In this document: piece by piece, positions 32,860 to 40,727 of the stretch
Numbering within the stretch: position 1 is the first letter of the stretch
Layout: each line of letters opens with the position of its first letter
NCBI RefSeq assembly: GCF_000243395.2
Contig: NZ_CM001484.1
Location: 2,599,847 to 2,663,846 of the forward strand
DNA: 64,000 nucleotides
Source of the DNA: Saccharomonospora glauca K62
GTDB taxonomy: Bacteria > Actinomycetota > Actinomycetes > Mycobacteriales > Pseudonocardiaceae
Direction: 5' to 3'
The notes under the pieces: generated by a model
What the model saw: the letters and a program-made list of their open reading frames with translations, nothing else
Told to the model about the DNA's origin: nothing
Database searches by the model: none
Position numbers and translations under genes: made by a program

Positions 32860-34274
32860 CGCCGTCCTGCCAAACCGTTGTCCGCTATTACCCGCGAATA
32901 CCATGCAGCACTCGCCTTGGGCGTTCTGCGCTGGGTCTCGTAGTCCACGTGCACGAGCCCGAAGCGCTTGGCGTAGCCCTCGGCCCACTCGAAGTTGTCG
33001 AGCAGCGACCAGTAGAAGTATCCGCGCAGATCGACGCCCTGTTCGAGGGCGCTGTGCGCGGCCCGCAGGTGTCCTTCCACGAAGGCGATGCGGTCGGTGT
33101 CGTCGATGCGACCGTCGACCTCGCGGTCGTCGGGGAACGCCACTCCGTTCTCGGTGATGTAGAGCGGAAGCCGCGGGTACTCGGTGTGCAGTCGCAGCAA
33201 CAACCCCGTCAGCTCGCCCGCGTTGACATCCCACCCGGAGGCGGTCTGCGGCAACCCCCGTTTCGGGAAGCTGACCCGCTCGACGCCGACCCATTCGGGC
33301 ATCGGCCGGGCGTGCTCCGGCGCCGACGACACGTACAGGTCGCGGTAGTAGTTGACGCCGAGGAAGTCCAAACTCGCTCCGATGACGGCCTCGTCGCCGT
33401 CCCGCACCACGTCCGTGAACCCGAACGGCTCCAGGTCCGCGACGACGTCCTCGGGGTAGCGGGCCCGCAGCACCGGGTCGAGGAACAGCCGGTTCTGCAG
33501 GCCGTCCACCCGACGGGCCACCTCCGCGTCCCCCGGATCGTCGGGATCGGCCACGTTGACGGGGAACAGGTTGAGCGTCACCCCGACCTCGGCGTCGGGG
33601 ACCCGTGCCCGCACGGCGGCCGTCCCGAGCCCGTGGGCCAGCAGGAGATGATGGGCCGCGGCGACCGCCGCTCGCGGGTCCCTGCGCCCCGGTGCGTGCC
33701 GGCCCGAGCCGTACCCGAGGAAGGCCGAGCACCACGGTTCGTTGAGCGTGGTCCACGTCGACACGCGATCACCCAACCGATCCACCACGGCCTCGGCGTA
33801 GTCGGCGAAACGGTGGGCCACCTCGCGCGAGGGCCACCCGCCCCGCTCCTCCAGCGCCTGGGGAAGGTCCCAGTGGTACAGCGTCGGCCACGGTTTGATG
33901 CCCGCCTCCAGCAGCGTGTCCACCAGCCGTTCGTAGAAGTCGAGGCCGGCCGGGTTGACCTCGCCTCCGTCGGGCCGCACTCGCGGCCACGCCACGGAGA
34001 ACCGGTACGCCCGTATGCCGAGATCCCGCATCAACGCGACGTCGGCAGGCATCCGCCGGTAGTGGTCGGTGGCCGGCTCACCCGTGTCACCGCCCGCCAC
34101 AGCGCCCTCCTTCTCACAGAAGGCGTCCCAGATGGACGGTGACCTCCCGTCGGCGGTGGTCGATCCCTCGACCTGGAACGCGGCGGTGGCCACCCCCCAC
34201 AGGAATCCCTCGGGGAACCTCACGGTCCCCTGCGTGCCCACGGCGGACATCTCGTGCTCGTGAATCGTCGACAC
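32856..34274 (-). CDS. bglC: Family 1 glycoside hydrolase, beta-glucosidase
   Basis: 472 residues. It hydrolyses imported cellobiose or cello-oligosaccharides in the cytoplasm. The GH1 acid/base is in TLNEPW (Glu 179) and the nucleophile in YITENG (Glu 375). FPEGFLWGVATAAFQVEG at the N-terminus and GYFYWSLLDNFEWAEGY near the C-terminus are also diagnostic. No signal peptide. It sits 3 bases after cebG and overlaps cebR by ATGA, in the standard ceb operon order E-F-G-bglC, with cebR appended. Confidence 0.95.
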   Translation of the reverse strand: MSTIHEHEMSAVGTQGTVRFPEGFLWGVATAAFQVEGSTTADGRSPSIWDAFCEKEGAVAGGDTGEPATDHYRRMPADVALMRDLGIRAYRFSVAWPRVRPDGGEVNPAGLDFYERLVDTLLEAGIKPWPTLYHWDLPQALEERGGWPSREVAHRFADYAEAVVDRLGDRVSTWTTLNEPWCSAFLGYGSGRHAPGRRDPRAAVAAAHHLLLAHGLGTAAVRARVPDAEVGVTLNLFPVNVADPDDPGDAEVARRVDGLQNRLFLDPVLRARYPEDVVADLEPFGFTDVVRDGDEAVIGASLDFLGVNYYRDLYVSSAPEHARPMPEWVGVERVSFPKRGLPQTASGWDVNAGELTGLLLRLHTEYPRLPLYITENGVAFPDDREVDGRIDDTDRIAFVEGHLRAAHSALEQGVDLRGYFYWSLLDNFEWAEGYAKRFGLVHVDYETQRRTPKASAAWYSRVIADNGLAGRR

Positions 34275-34277
34275 TCA

Positions 34278-35144
34278 CTATCCCTTCACAGCGCCCTGCA
34301 TGATCCCGGCCACGATCTGGCGGCCCAGCAGGAGGAACACGACAAGAATCGGAACGGTGGCCAGCGTGGTACCCGCGAGAACCAGCGAATAGTCCACGTA
34401 GTACCCGCTCTGCAGCTTCTCCAGTGCCACCTGGACGGTTGGGTTGTCCGGCCCCAGCGCCACCAACGGCCACAGGAAGTCGTTCCACGACGTCATGAAC
34501 GTGAACATCGCGAGGAACGCCGCCGCGGGCCGCACGGCGGGCAGACACACGTGCCAGAACACCCGGATCATCGAGCAGCCGTCCATCCGCGCGGCCTCGA
34601 TCAACTCGTACGGCACCGCGCTGACGGTGTACTGGCGCATCCAGAACACGCCGATCGCGGTGACCAGGTTCGGCACGATCACGGCCTGCAGTTCGTTCGC
34701 CCAGCCCAGTTCGGCCATCGCCATGTACAGCGGGATGATGCCGAGCTGGGTCGGAACGGCCAGCGTCGCCACGACGAAGAGGAAGAGCGCGTTGCGTCCC
34801 CTGAACCGGAGCTTGGCGAAGGCGAAGCCCGCGAGACTGGAGAACAGCACCGTGGAGATCGTCACGGAACCCGCCACGATGAAGCTGTTGGCCAGCGCCT
34901 TCCAGAACGGCACGGTGTCGAAGACCCGCGCCGCGTTGGCGAAGAAGTTGCCGCCCGGAGTCAGCGGTGGGACCTGCTCGGTGAGCACCGAGTTGTCCCG
35001 ACTGGCCACCAGAAACGACCAGTAGAACGGGAAGATCGACCCGAGCACGAACGCGGTGAGCAGACCGTAGACCCAGAAGCTGGGTCGGCCCTGCCCCGGA
35101 ATCCGGAGCCGTTTCCGGGTGCGGGCGAAGGCGAAAGTGCTCAT
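34278..35144 (-). CDS. cebG: Carbohydrate ABC permease CebG
   Basis: 288 residues and six membrane helices. The inner-membrane permease signature EAARMDGCSMIRVFWHVCLPAVRP (EAA loop, about 185-208) contacts the ATPase. It is the second permease half with CebF. The ATG at 35144 overlaps the cebF stop as ATGA. No ATPase is encoded in the operon; a shared MsiK-type ATPase, as in Streptomyces, is presumably elsewhere. Confidence 0.9.
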   Translation of the reverse strand: MSTFAFARTRKRLRIPGQGRPSFWVYGLLTAFVLGSIFPFYWSFLVASRDNSVLTEQVPPLTPGGNFFANAARVFDTVPFWKALANSFIVAGSVTISTVLFSSLAGFAFAKLRFRGRNALFLFVVATLAVPTQLGIIPLYMAMAELGWANELQAVIVPNLVTAIGVFWMRQYTVSAVPYELIEAARMDGCSMIRVFWHVCLPAVRPAAAFLAMFTFMTSWNDFLWPLVALGPDNPTVQVALEKLQSGYYVDYSLVLAGTTLATVPILVVFLLLGRQIVAGIMQGAVKG

Positions 35145-36148
35145 CGGTCCTCCCCGGTGGAGGCGATACGTCGGGTCAGGAAGAAGTTGATCAGCGCGAT
35201 GCAGATGATGATCACGAACAGGACCCACGCGATGGCCGACGCGTAGCCGAGGTCCTCGCGCTCGAACGCGACCTGGTACATGTACAGCGTCACCGTCTGG
35301 AACTGGTGGGTGGAGCCACCGTTGTTCGAACCGGGCATGGCGTCGAACAACTTGGGTTCGGTGAAGATCTGGAGACCACCGATCGTCGACGTGATCACCA
35401 CGAAAATCAGCGTGGGACGCAGCATCGGCAGGGTGACGCTGAAGAACCGGCGCACCGCTCCGGCTCCGTCCACCACGGCGGCCTCGTGGACCTCCCGTGG
35501 AATGGCCTGCATCGCGGCCAGCACGATGAGCGCGTTGTAGCCCGTCCAGCGCCAGTTCACCATGATGGCGATCGCGACGTGACTGGCGAAGCGATTGGCC
35601 TGCCAGTCCACCCGGTCGAGTCCCAGCAGTTCCAGGACTCCGTTGACGAGTCCGTACTGCGGGCCGAACAAGTTGGCGAAGATGATCCCCAGAGCCACCA
35701 GGCTCGCGACGTACGGCATCAGCACACCGACCCGCCAGCCGGTGGCGAACCGCACCCGCGTGTTGAGCAGCGCGGCGAGCAGCACCGCGATGATGATCTG
35801 CGGGACGCTGGAGAGCAGGAAGATGCTCACCGTGTTGGTCAACGTCTTCCAGAACTGCGCGTCACCGACGAGCTGGACGTAGTTGTCCAGCCCCAGGAAC
35901 AGCGGGTCGTCGTCGATCAGCTCCCAGTCGAAGAACGACACGTAGCCCGTGTAGAGCAGGGGGAACAGACCGACGATGCCGAAGATGATGAAGAAGGGCG
36001 CCACGTAGAGGTACGGCGAGTAGCGCACGTCCCACCGGCTCAGCCGGTCGCGCCAGCTCGGGCGCGACCGAGGCGTCGCCGGTTTCGTGGGTTCGTGCGC
36101 CACCGCCTTGTCCTCGACGGCCGCCGGAGTAGGACTCGGCTGGGTCAC
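35141..36148 (-). CDS. cebF: Carbohydrate ABC permease CebF
   Basis: 335 residues. A long cytoplasmic, Pro/Ala-rich N-terminus precedes six membrane helices and the EAA loop HEAAVVDGAGAVRRFFSVTLPMLRP (about 225-249). The GTG at 36148 is 11 bases after the cebE stop; in-frame codons further up would overlap cebE. It partners CebG for import of cello-oligosaccharides bound by CebE. Confidence 0.9.
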   Translation of the reverse strand: MTQPSPTPAAVEDKAVAHEPTKPATPRSRPSWRDRLSRWDVRYSPYLYVAPFFIIFGIVGLFPLLYTGYVSFFDWELIDDDPLFLGLDNYVQLVGDAQFWKTLTNTVSIFLLSSVPQIIIAVLLAALLNTRVRFATGWRVGVLMPYVASLVALGIIFANLFGPQYGLVNGVLELLGLDRVDWQANRFASHVAIAIMVNWRWTGYNALIVLAAMQAIPREVHEAAVVDGAGAVRRFFSVTLPMLRPTLIFVVITSTIGGLQIFTEPKLFDAMPGSNNGGSTHQFQTVTLYMYQVAFEREDLGYASAIAWVLFVIIICIALINFFLTRRIASTGEDR

Positions 36149-36159
36149 GGCCGCCCCCG

Positions 36160-37455
36160 TCAGGACGCGATTTGTTTGGCGGACGTGACGAACTGTCGCC
36201 AACCTTCGTCGGGCGAGGCTCCCTGCTCCACCGACTGCAGTGCCGGGGCCAGCGCGTTCTCCTGGATCTTGCCGTCACCCGGACCCTTGTACTGGGCCTT
36301 CTCGATCTTCTTGGCCTGCTCGGCGAACAGCTCGCCGATCTTCGCGCCACCGAAGTAGTCGCTGGTGATGGACAGCAGTTCCGGGGCCTCCAGCGCCTCG
36401 ACCTGGCTCGGGAACGTCCCCGCGGCCTGGAACGCCCTGATCTGCTGCTCGGGCGCGGTCAGCCACGCCGCGAGCGCGGCGGCCTCCTCGGGGTGCTCGC
36501 TCTGCTTCGGCACCGCCAGGAAGGAGCCACCCCAGTTGCGCGGACCGCCGGGGAAGGCGTCGGTGACGGCCCACTTGCCCGCGTTCTCCTCACCCGCCTG
36601 TTCCTCGATGATGCCGAGCATCCAGGACGGGCACGTCTTCGTGGCGAAGGCCGACTGCCGGAAGCCGCTGTTCCATTCGTTGGAGTACGCCACCAGGCCG
36701 GCTGATTGACCGCGTTGCACCGCCGCGGTGACCTTGTCCCAGTTCTCCTTGACCTTGGGGTTCGACTCGACCGTCAGCCGGTTCTGCCGGTCGAAGTACC
36801 CCACGTCCAACTGGTTCTGCATGGCGTTGAAGATCTGCGCCGCCGAGTCGAACCACGCGACGCCGTCGACCTTCGAGATGAACTCGTCGCCCGCTTCGAA
36901 GTAGCTGTCCCAGCTGGCGAAGATCTCGCCCACCTCGTCCGGCTCGGACGGCAGACCGGCCTGCTCGAAGAGGTCCTTGCGGTAACACATCGCCAGCGGG
37001 CCCATGTCGGTGCCGTACCCGATGAGCCTGCCGTCGGCGTCCAGGGCCATCTCGTACTTCCAGTCGAGCCAGCGCTCGGGGCTCACATCGGCGGGACCGA
37101 TCTCCCGCAGGTCGTGGAAGCGACTGGACTTGTCGAGGATCTCGGGGAGATGCCCCTCCTCGATGGCCACGACGTCGTCGAGTCCCGACCCGGCGCCGAG
37201 CTTGGTGAACAGGGCCTGGTGGTACGGACCCCCCTGTCCCGTTTTGTGGGGCACGATGTCGATCTCCGGGTGCAGACGTTCGTACTCGGCGTACAGCTCC
37301 TCGTACCCGAACTCGCTGAACGTCGAGATGGTGAGTTGGATCTTGCCGTCGGAGTCGGCGGAGTCGCCGCCACAGGCCACGGTCGCCAGACCGACCATGG
37401 CCACGGCGGATGCCGCGGCGATGGCGCGTCCGGCTCCTCTGATGTGGTGTCGCAC
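36160..37455 (-). CDS. cebE: Cellobiose/cello-oligosaccharide-binding lipoprotein CebE
   Basis: 431 residues. The signal peptide ends in lipobox TVAC before GGDSADSDG; a family 1 solute-binding fold follows (ISTFSEFGYEELYAEYERLHP, AIEEGHLPEILDKS, GTFPSQVEALEAPEL). The ceb gene order and CebR boxes identify the substrate class. Of two nearby GTG codons, I chose 37455 because GAGGGG is at proper distance; the GTG at 37461 is too close to it. First gene of the operon. Confidence 0.9.
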   Translation of the reverse strand: MRHHIRGAGRAIAAASAVAMVGLATVACGGDSADSDGKIQLTISTFSEFGYEELYAEYERLHPEIDIVPHKTGQGGPYHQALFTKLGAGSGLDDVVAIEEGHLPEILDKSSRFHDLREIGPADVSPERWLDWKYEMALDADGRLIGYGTDMGPLAMCYRKDLFEQAGLPSEPDEVGEIFASWDSYFEAGDEFISKVDGVAWFDSAAQIFNAMQNQLDVGYFDRQNRLTVESNPKVKENWDKVTAAVQRGQSAGLVAYSNEWNSGFRQSAFATKTCPSWMLGIIEEQAGEENAGKWAVTDAFPGGPRNWGGSFLAVPKQSEHPEEAAALAAWLTAPEQQIRAFQAAGTFPSQVEALEAPELLSITSDYFGGAKIGELFAEQAKKIEKAQYKGPGDGKIQENALAPALQSVEQGASPDEGWRQFVTSAKQIAS

Positions 37456-37485
37456 GGTCACCCCTCGTTGGGTTGGCTACACGAA

Positions 37486-37505
37486 AACTGGGAGCGCTCC
37501 CAGTT
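37486..37505. promoter_or_regulatory. CebR box 1, perfect 20-bp palindrome
   Basis: AACTGGGAGCGCTCCCAGTT contains the exact 14-bp CebR consensus TGGGAGCGCTCCCA. It lies just downstream of the predicted cebE transcription start (about 37507) and 31 bases before the start codon, a classic repressor position. Confidence 0.9.
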
Positions 37506-37513
37506 GGGAGAGC

Positions 37514-37543
37514 AGCCTGCACCCTCACCCGTACGGGTGTCAA
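37514..37543 (-). promoter_or_regulatory. cebE promoter with a 14-bp palindrome in its spacer
   Basis: On the minus strand TTGACA (37543-37538), an 18-base spacer and CAGGCT (37519-37514). The spacer contains CACCCGTACGGGTG (37526-37539), a perfect palindrome overlapping the -35 box. It does not match the CebR box. Confidence 0.55.
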
Positions 37544-37606
37544 CGCCCGATGACCAGCTTGTTATCAAAAACTATGTCCGAAATGTGGACATCAACCCCA
37601 AAATAT

Positions 37607-37620
37607 CGGGAGCGCTCCCA
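37607..37620. promoter_or_regulatory. CebR box 2, one mismatch
   Basis: CGGGAGCGCTCCCA differs from the 14-bp CebR consensus in one outer base. It is 101 bases (centre to centre about 118) further upstream of cebE than box 1, so looping or control of an upstream start is possible. Confidence 0.75.
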
Positions 37621-37624
37621 ATCC

Positions 37625-37739
37625 GCGTGTCCGCAGGACAGGCACGCGTGTCCGCAGGACAGGCACGCGTGTCCGCAGGACAGGCACGCGTGTCCGCAGG
37701 ACAGGCACGCGTGTCCGCAGGACAGGCACGCGTGTCCGC
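37625..37739. repeat. Tandem array of five perfect 21-bp repeats plus a partial sixth
   Basis: Units start at 37625, 37646, 37667, 37688 and 37709, with a truncated one at 37730. Each begins GCGTGTCCGCAGGACAGGCA and the copies are identical. Each contains the small dyad TGTCC-GCA-GGACA. CGTGTCCGCA is the reverse complement of the core at 29274-29325. No coding role is credible. Bases 37456-37928 hold no gene, only the cebE promoter, CebR boxes and repeats. Confidence 0.9.
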
Positions 37740-37788
37740 GTCGCAAGCCGCGGACACGCTCCCCAAATCCCAACTCCCGTACGAGAAG

Positions 37789-37840
37789 TGCGAACACCCG
37801 TCCCCAAGCTGCGGACACGAGTGCATAACCTGCGGACACG
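37789..37840. repeat. Three opposite-orientation 21-bp-period repeat units
   Basis: TGCGAACACC at 37789, TGCGGACACG at 37810 and TGCGGACACG at 37831 are 21 bases apart. They are oriented opposite to the array at 37625-37739. An isolated CGCGGACACG at 37749 lies between, out of register by two bases. Confidence 0.75.
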
Positions 37841-37928
37841 AAACTTTCGTTTCGGTGCTGTCGTCTGAGGGCAGGGGGCCGGTACAGTGCGCCTTCAAGA
37901 ACCGCGCTCTCGAAGCGAAGGAGGCAAC

Positions 37929-38696
37929 GTGGCCCCTGCCCCTGGATTCGACGTCGTCGGCGAGGGAGAACACACGGTCATCGCCGTGCACGGCTGGTTC
38001 GGCTCGGCGGGCGCCTGGCGCCCCATCGTCCCGCACCTCGACACCACGACGTTCCGGTACGTCTTCGTGAACCTACGCGGCTACGGCGACCGCCGGGACG
38101 AGACGGGCGAGCACACGCTCGACGAGGCCGCGTCCGACGTGCTCGCGGTGGCCGACACGCTGTCGGTCGACCGGTTCTCGCTCGTCGGCCACTCGATGGG
38201 CGGCACCGTGATACAGCGGGTGCTGGCCGACGCACCCGACCGCGTGCGCGCGCTGGTCGGCATCTCGCCCGTCCCCGCTTCCGGTGTGCCGTTCGACGAC
38301 GAGAGCTGGGCGCTGTTCTCCGGCGCCGCCGCCGATCCGGAGAAACGACGCGCGATCATCGACCTCACCACCGGCAACCGGCTCACCGGGGTCTGGCTCG
38401 ACTCGATGGTGCGGCACTCCCTGGAGAACTCCGACGAACGCGCCTTCGCCGACTACTTGCTCGCGTGGGCGAAGACGGACTTCCACACCGAGATCGAGGG
38501 AAATCCGGTGCCGGTGAAGGTGATCGTCGGGGAGCACGACCCCGCGCTCGGCGAGGCCACCATGCGGCAGACCTTCACACGGTGGTATCCGAATTGCACC
38601 GTGGACGTCCTCACCAACTGCGGCCACTACGCCATCGACGAGGCCCCCGTCGCGCTCGCGACGAGCGTGGAGTCGTTCCTGCGCGAGCTCCCGTGA
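37929..38696 (+). CDS. Alpha/beta-hydrolase
   Basis: 255 residues. Fold features: HGWFGSAGAW oxyanion loop, LVGHSMGGTV nucleophile elbow (Ser near residue 91), an Asp in VIVGEHDPALG and a His in NCGHYAIDEAP, completing the triad. No signal peptide. AAGGAGG precedes the GTG at 37929. It is divergent from cebE across the repeat region, but nothing ties it to sugar use. The substrate is unknown; esterase or haloperoxidase-like labels would be guesses. Confidence 0.85.
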   Translation: MAPAPGFDVVGEGEHTVIAVHGWFGSAGAWRPIVPHLDTTTFRYVFVNLRGYGDRRDETGEHTLDEAASDVLAVADTLSVDRFSLVGHSMGGTVIQRVLADAPDRVRALVGISPVPASGVPFDDESWALFSGAAADPEKRRAIIDLTTGNRLTGVWLDSMVRHSLENSDERAFADYLLAWAKTDFHTEIEGNPVPVKVIVGEHDPALGEATMRQTFTRWYPNCTVDVLTNCGHYAIDEAPVALATSVESFLRELP

Positions 38697-38720
38697 CGGA
38701 CCGCTCGAAGCACCGGCGCC

Positions 38721-39632
38721 TCACACGGCGGAGATCCGCCACGCGACGTCGTGAGTCGCACCGGGATCGAGCCACACGAGGTCACGACCGCTGTTGAACG
38801 CGTCGGGCGGGCACGTCATCGGCTCCAACGCCAGGCCCGTGCGGTGCAGGTGTGGTTCCGGCCGGTCGGCGGTGTGCACCTGCACCCACGGGCAGGCGCG
38901 GTCCCACCGCATTCGGACGCCGTGCCCGTCGCCCGCCAGCAGGAGGGCCTCGGCGTGACCGGTGTCGTCGAACTCCACGTCCCCGTAGGCGTGGTCGATC
39001 TCCACGTCGCCGATCGTCGTTCCCTCACGGAAGTCGAGGGCCGAGCCGGCGACCTCGCGTTCCTGCCCCGTGGGCAGCAACCGTTCGGGGTCCGGCTCCA
39101 GCACTCGCCGCGCGGGCAGCCGCAGGCTCCAGTCGTCCACCCGGCCCTCGCCCGCCACGAGGTAGGGATGGATCGAGCACCCGTAGGGCGCCGGGTCGTC
39201 GCCGAGGTTGCGGGCCGACAGTCGCACCGTCAGTCCGGTCTCGGTGAGTTCGTAGCTCACCCGTAGGTCCAGCCGGAACGGATACCCTGGCGTCGGCCAC
39301 AAGGGGTACTCCAGCTCCAGCCGGGAGGCGGTGTGGCTCACCGGTCGCCACGGCACCCAGACGACGAGGCCGTGGAGGGCCGTGCCCCGTTCCGGCTCGG
39401 TGATCGGCAACTGCCTGATGCTTCTTTCGTGACGATACCGGCCATCGGTGACCCGGTTGGGCCACGGTGCCAGTACCGCGCCGGAGTAGCAGGGCATGAT
39501 CTCATCCTCGGCGAAACTCCGCACCAGCGGTCCGCCCCGGTGTGTGAGCGTGCGCAGCGCCGCGCCCACCTCCGTCACCGTGGCCGCGTAGTCGCCCGCC
39601 CGAAGCTCGAACTGCTCACCCGACGGTCCCAT
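38721..39632 (-). CDS. Aldose 1-epimerase family protein
   Basis: 303 residues. It interconverts sugar anomers. The galactose-mutarotase fold shows LAPWPNRVTDGRYRH, GTALHGLVVW (catalytic His region), PYGCSIHPYLVAGEG and a C-terminal GLALEPMTCPPDAFNSG (catalytic Glu). The PPDAFNSG ending is typical of the bacterial GalM-like group. Last gene of a three-gene unit with a zinc dehydrogenase and a lactonase (gaps of 17 and 34 bases). It probably delivers the correct anomer to the dehydrogenase. Confidence 0.88.
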   Translation of the reverse strand: MGPSGEQFELRAGDYAATVTEVGAALRTLTHRGGPLVRSFAEDEIMPCYSGAVLAPWPNRVTDGRYRHERSIRQLPITEPERGTALHGLVVWVPWRPVSHTASRLELEYPLWPTPGYPFRLDLRVSYELTETGLTVRLSARNLGDDPAPYGCSIHPYLVAGEGRVDDWSLRLPARRVLEPDPERLLPTGQEREVAGSALDFREGTTIGDVEIDHAYGDVEFDDTGHAEALLLAGDGHGVRMRWDRACPWVQVHTADRPEPHLHRTGLALEPMTCPPDAFNSGRDLVWLDPGATHDVAWRISAV

Positions 39633-39649
39633 CCGGCTCCTTTCCTCGG

Positions 39650-40693
39650 TCACGGCCTCAGCAGCACCTTCACCGCGTTCGCACCACGATCGCCGAGCGT
39701 CCGCAGGGCCCGTTCCGCTTCCTCCAACCCGAATTCGTGGGTGACGATGCGCGCGGGGTCGAGGGTTCCGGTCCCGAACGCCCGCACGGCGTGGACCCAC
39801 GCACGCGGCGGCGCGCCGAACACCGTGTGGACGGTGATCTGGTTGGCCACGAGCTCACGGGTGCTCACGGTGTCGTGTTCGTCGGGAATGCCGGTGAGCA
39901 CGACTCGCCCCCCACGCCGCGCGAGCCGGACGGCCGTCGCGGCGGTTCCCCGGTATCCGGCCGCTTCCAGCACGGCGTCGAACGTCCGCGTGAGCGCCTC
40001 GGTGTCGTCGACGGTGACGAGCCCGCTCGCTCCACACGCGAGGGCCAGCTCGGTTCTCGCCGCGTCGGGATGCACGACCACGAGCTCGGCGGGGCTGTGG
40101 GCACGCAGCAACTGCGTGGCGAGGAGCCCGAGCGTTCCACCCCCGACGACGGCGACCCGCTCTCCCTGCCGCACGTCGAGTCGCAGGCACGCTTCCGCGA
40201 CGCATGCGGCGGGTTCCAGCCCGGCGGCCGACCGCAGGTCGGCGTCCGGGGACAGCGGGTGCAACAACCGGGCGGGCACCCGCAGCCACTCCGCCCACGC
40301 GCCGTCTTGGGTGAAGCCGGTCTCGTCGTAGGCGGACTGGCACACGGTCGGCTCACCGCGGCGACACGCCTCGCACACCTGGCACGACCGGAAGCCCTCG
40401 CCCACCACCGGGGCACCGACGAGGGCGTCGTCCACGTCGGCGCCGACCGCCTCCACCGTGCCGGACCACTCGTGTCCCGGCACGATCGGGTACCGAGAGA
40501 ACTCGGCGGGGCGCCCGCCCGTGTACAGCTCCACGTCGGAGCCGCAGATCCCGGCGTACGCGACGCGGACGAGCGCCTCTCCCCTACCGGGCTCGGGACG
40601 CGGCACCGTGACGACCCGCAGGCTTCCCGGCCTGTCGATCCGAACGGCACGGCTCTCCGCAGCCGGTGGCGTGGTACTTCCCGCGATTCCCAT
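39650..40693 (-). CDS. Zinc-dependent medium-chain dehydrogenase
   Basis: 347 residues. It has catalytic-zinc residues in YAGICGSDVELYTGG and PGHEWSGTVEAVG, structural-zinc cysteines in CQVCEACRRGEPTVC, and a cofactor site in VAVVGGGTLGLLATQLL. The type is the sorbitol/threonine/galactitol dehydrogenase branch. With a lactonase upstream and an aldose epimerase downstream, oxidation of an aldose to its lactone is the simplest inference, though a polyol or aldonate substrate cannot be excluded. Confidence 0.87.
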   Translation of the reverse strand: MGIAGSTTPPAAESRAVRIDRPGSLRVVTVPRPEPGRGEALVRVAYAGICGSDVELYTGGRPAEFSRYPIVPGHEWSGTVEAVGADVDDALVGAPVVGEGFRSCQVCEACRRGEPTVCQSAYDETGFTQDGAWAEWLRVPARLLHPLSPDADLRSAAGLEPAACVAEACLRLDVRQGERVAVVGGGTLGLLATQLLRAHSPAELVVVHPDAARTELALACGASGLVTVDDTEALTRTFDAVLEAAGYRGTAATAVRLARRGGRVVLTGIPDEHDTVSTRELVANQITVHTVFGAPPRAWVHAVRAFGTGTLDPARIVTHEFGLEEAERALRTLGDRGANAVKVLLRP

Positions 40694-40727
40694 GCGTTCT
40701 CCCTGGTCCGGCGGACGTGGGGCGGTG

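Noticed and set aside
37540-37839. Open minus-strand frame with a repeated CLSCGHA heptapeptide that looks like a Cys-rich repeat protein
   Set aside because: The 21-bp repeat is a multiple of three, so any stop-free unit gives a periodic peptide. There is no ribosome site, the flanks are promoter DNA with CebR boxes, and other frames are open too.
37625-37840. CRISPR array
   Set aside because: The repeat unit is 21 bp with identical or partly conserved linkers, no unique spacers of 25-40 bp, and no cas genes are present.
29229-37840. Genomic island or transposon delimited by the repeat arrays
   Set aside because: The arrays are not terminal inverted repeats of an element, there is no integrase or transposase, and the ceb and xyl genes have normal chromosomal organisation.
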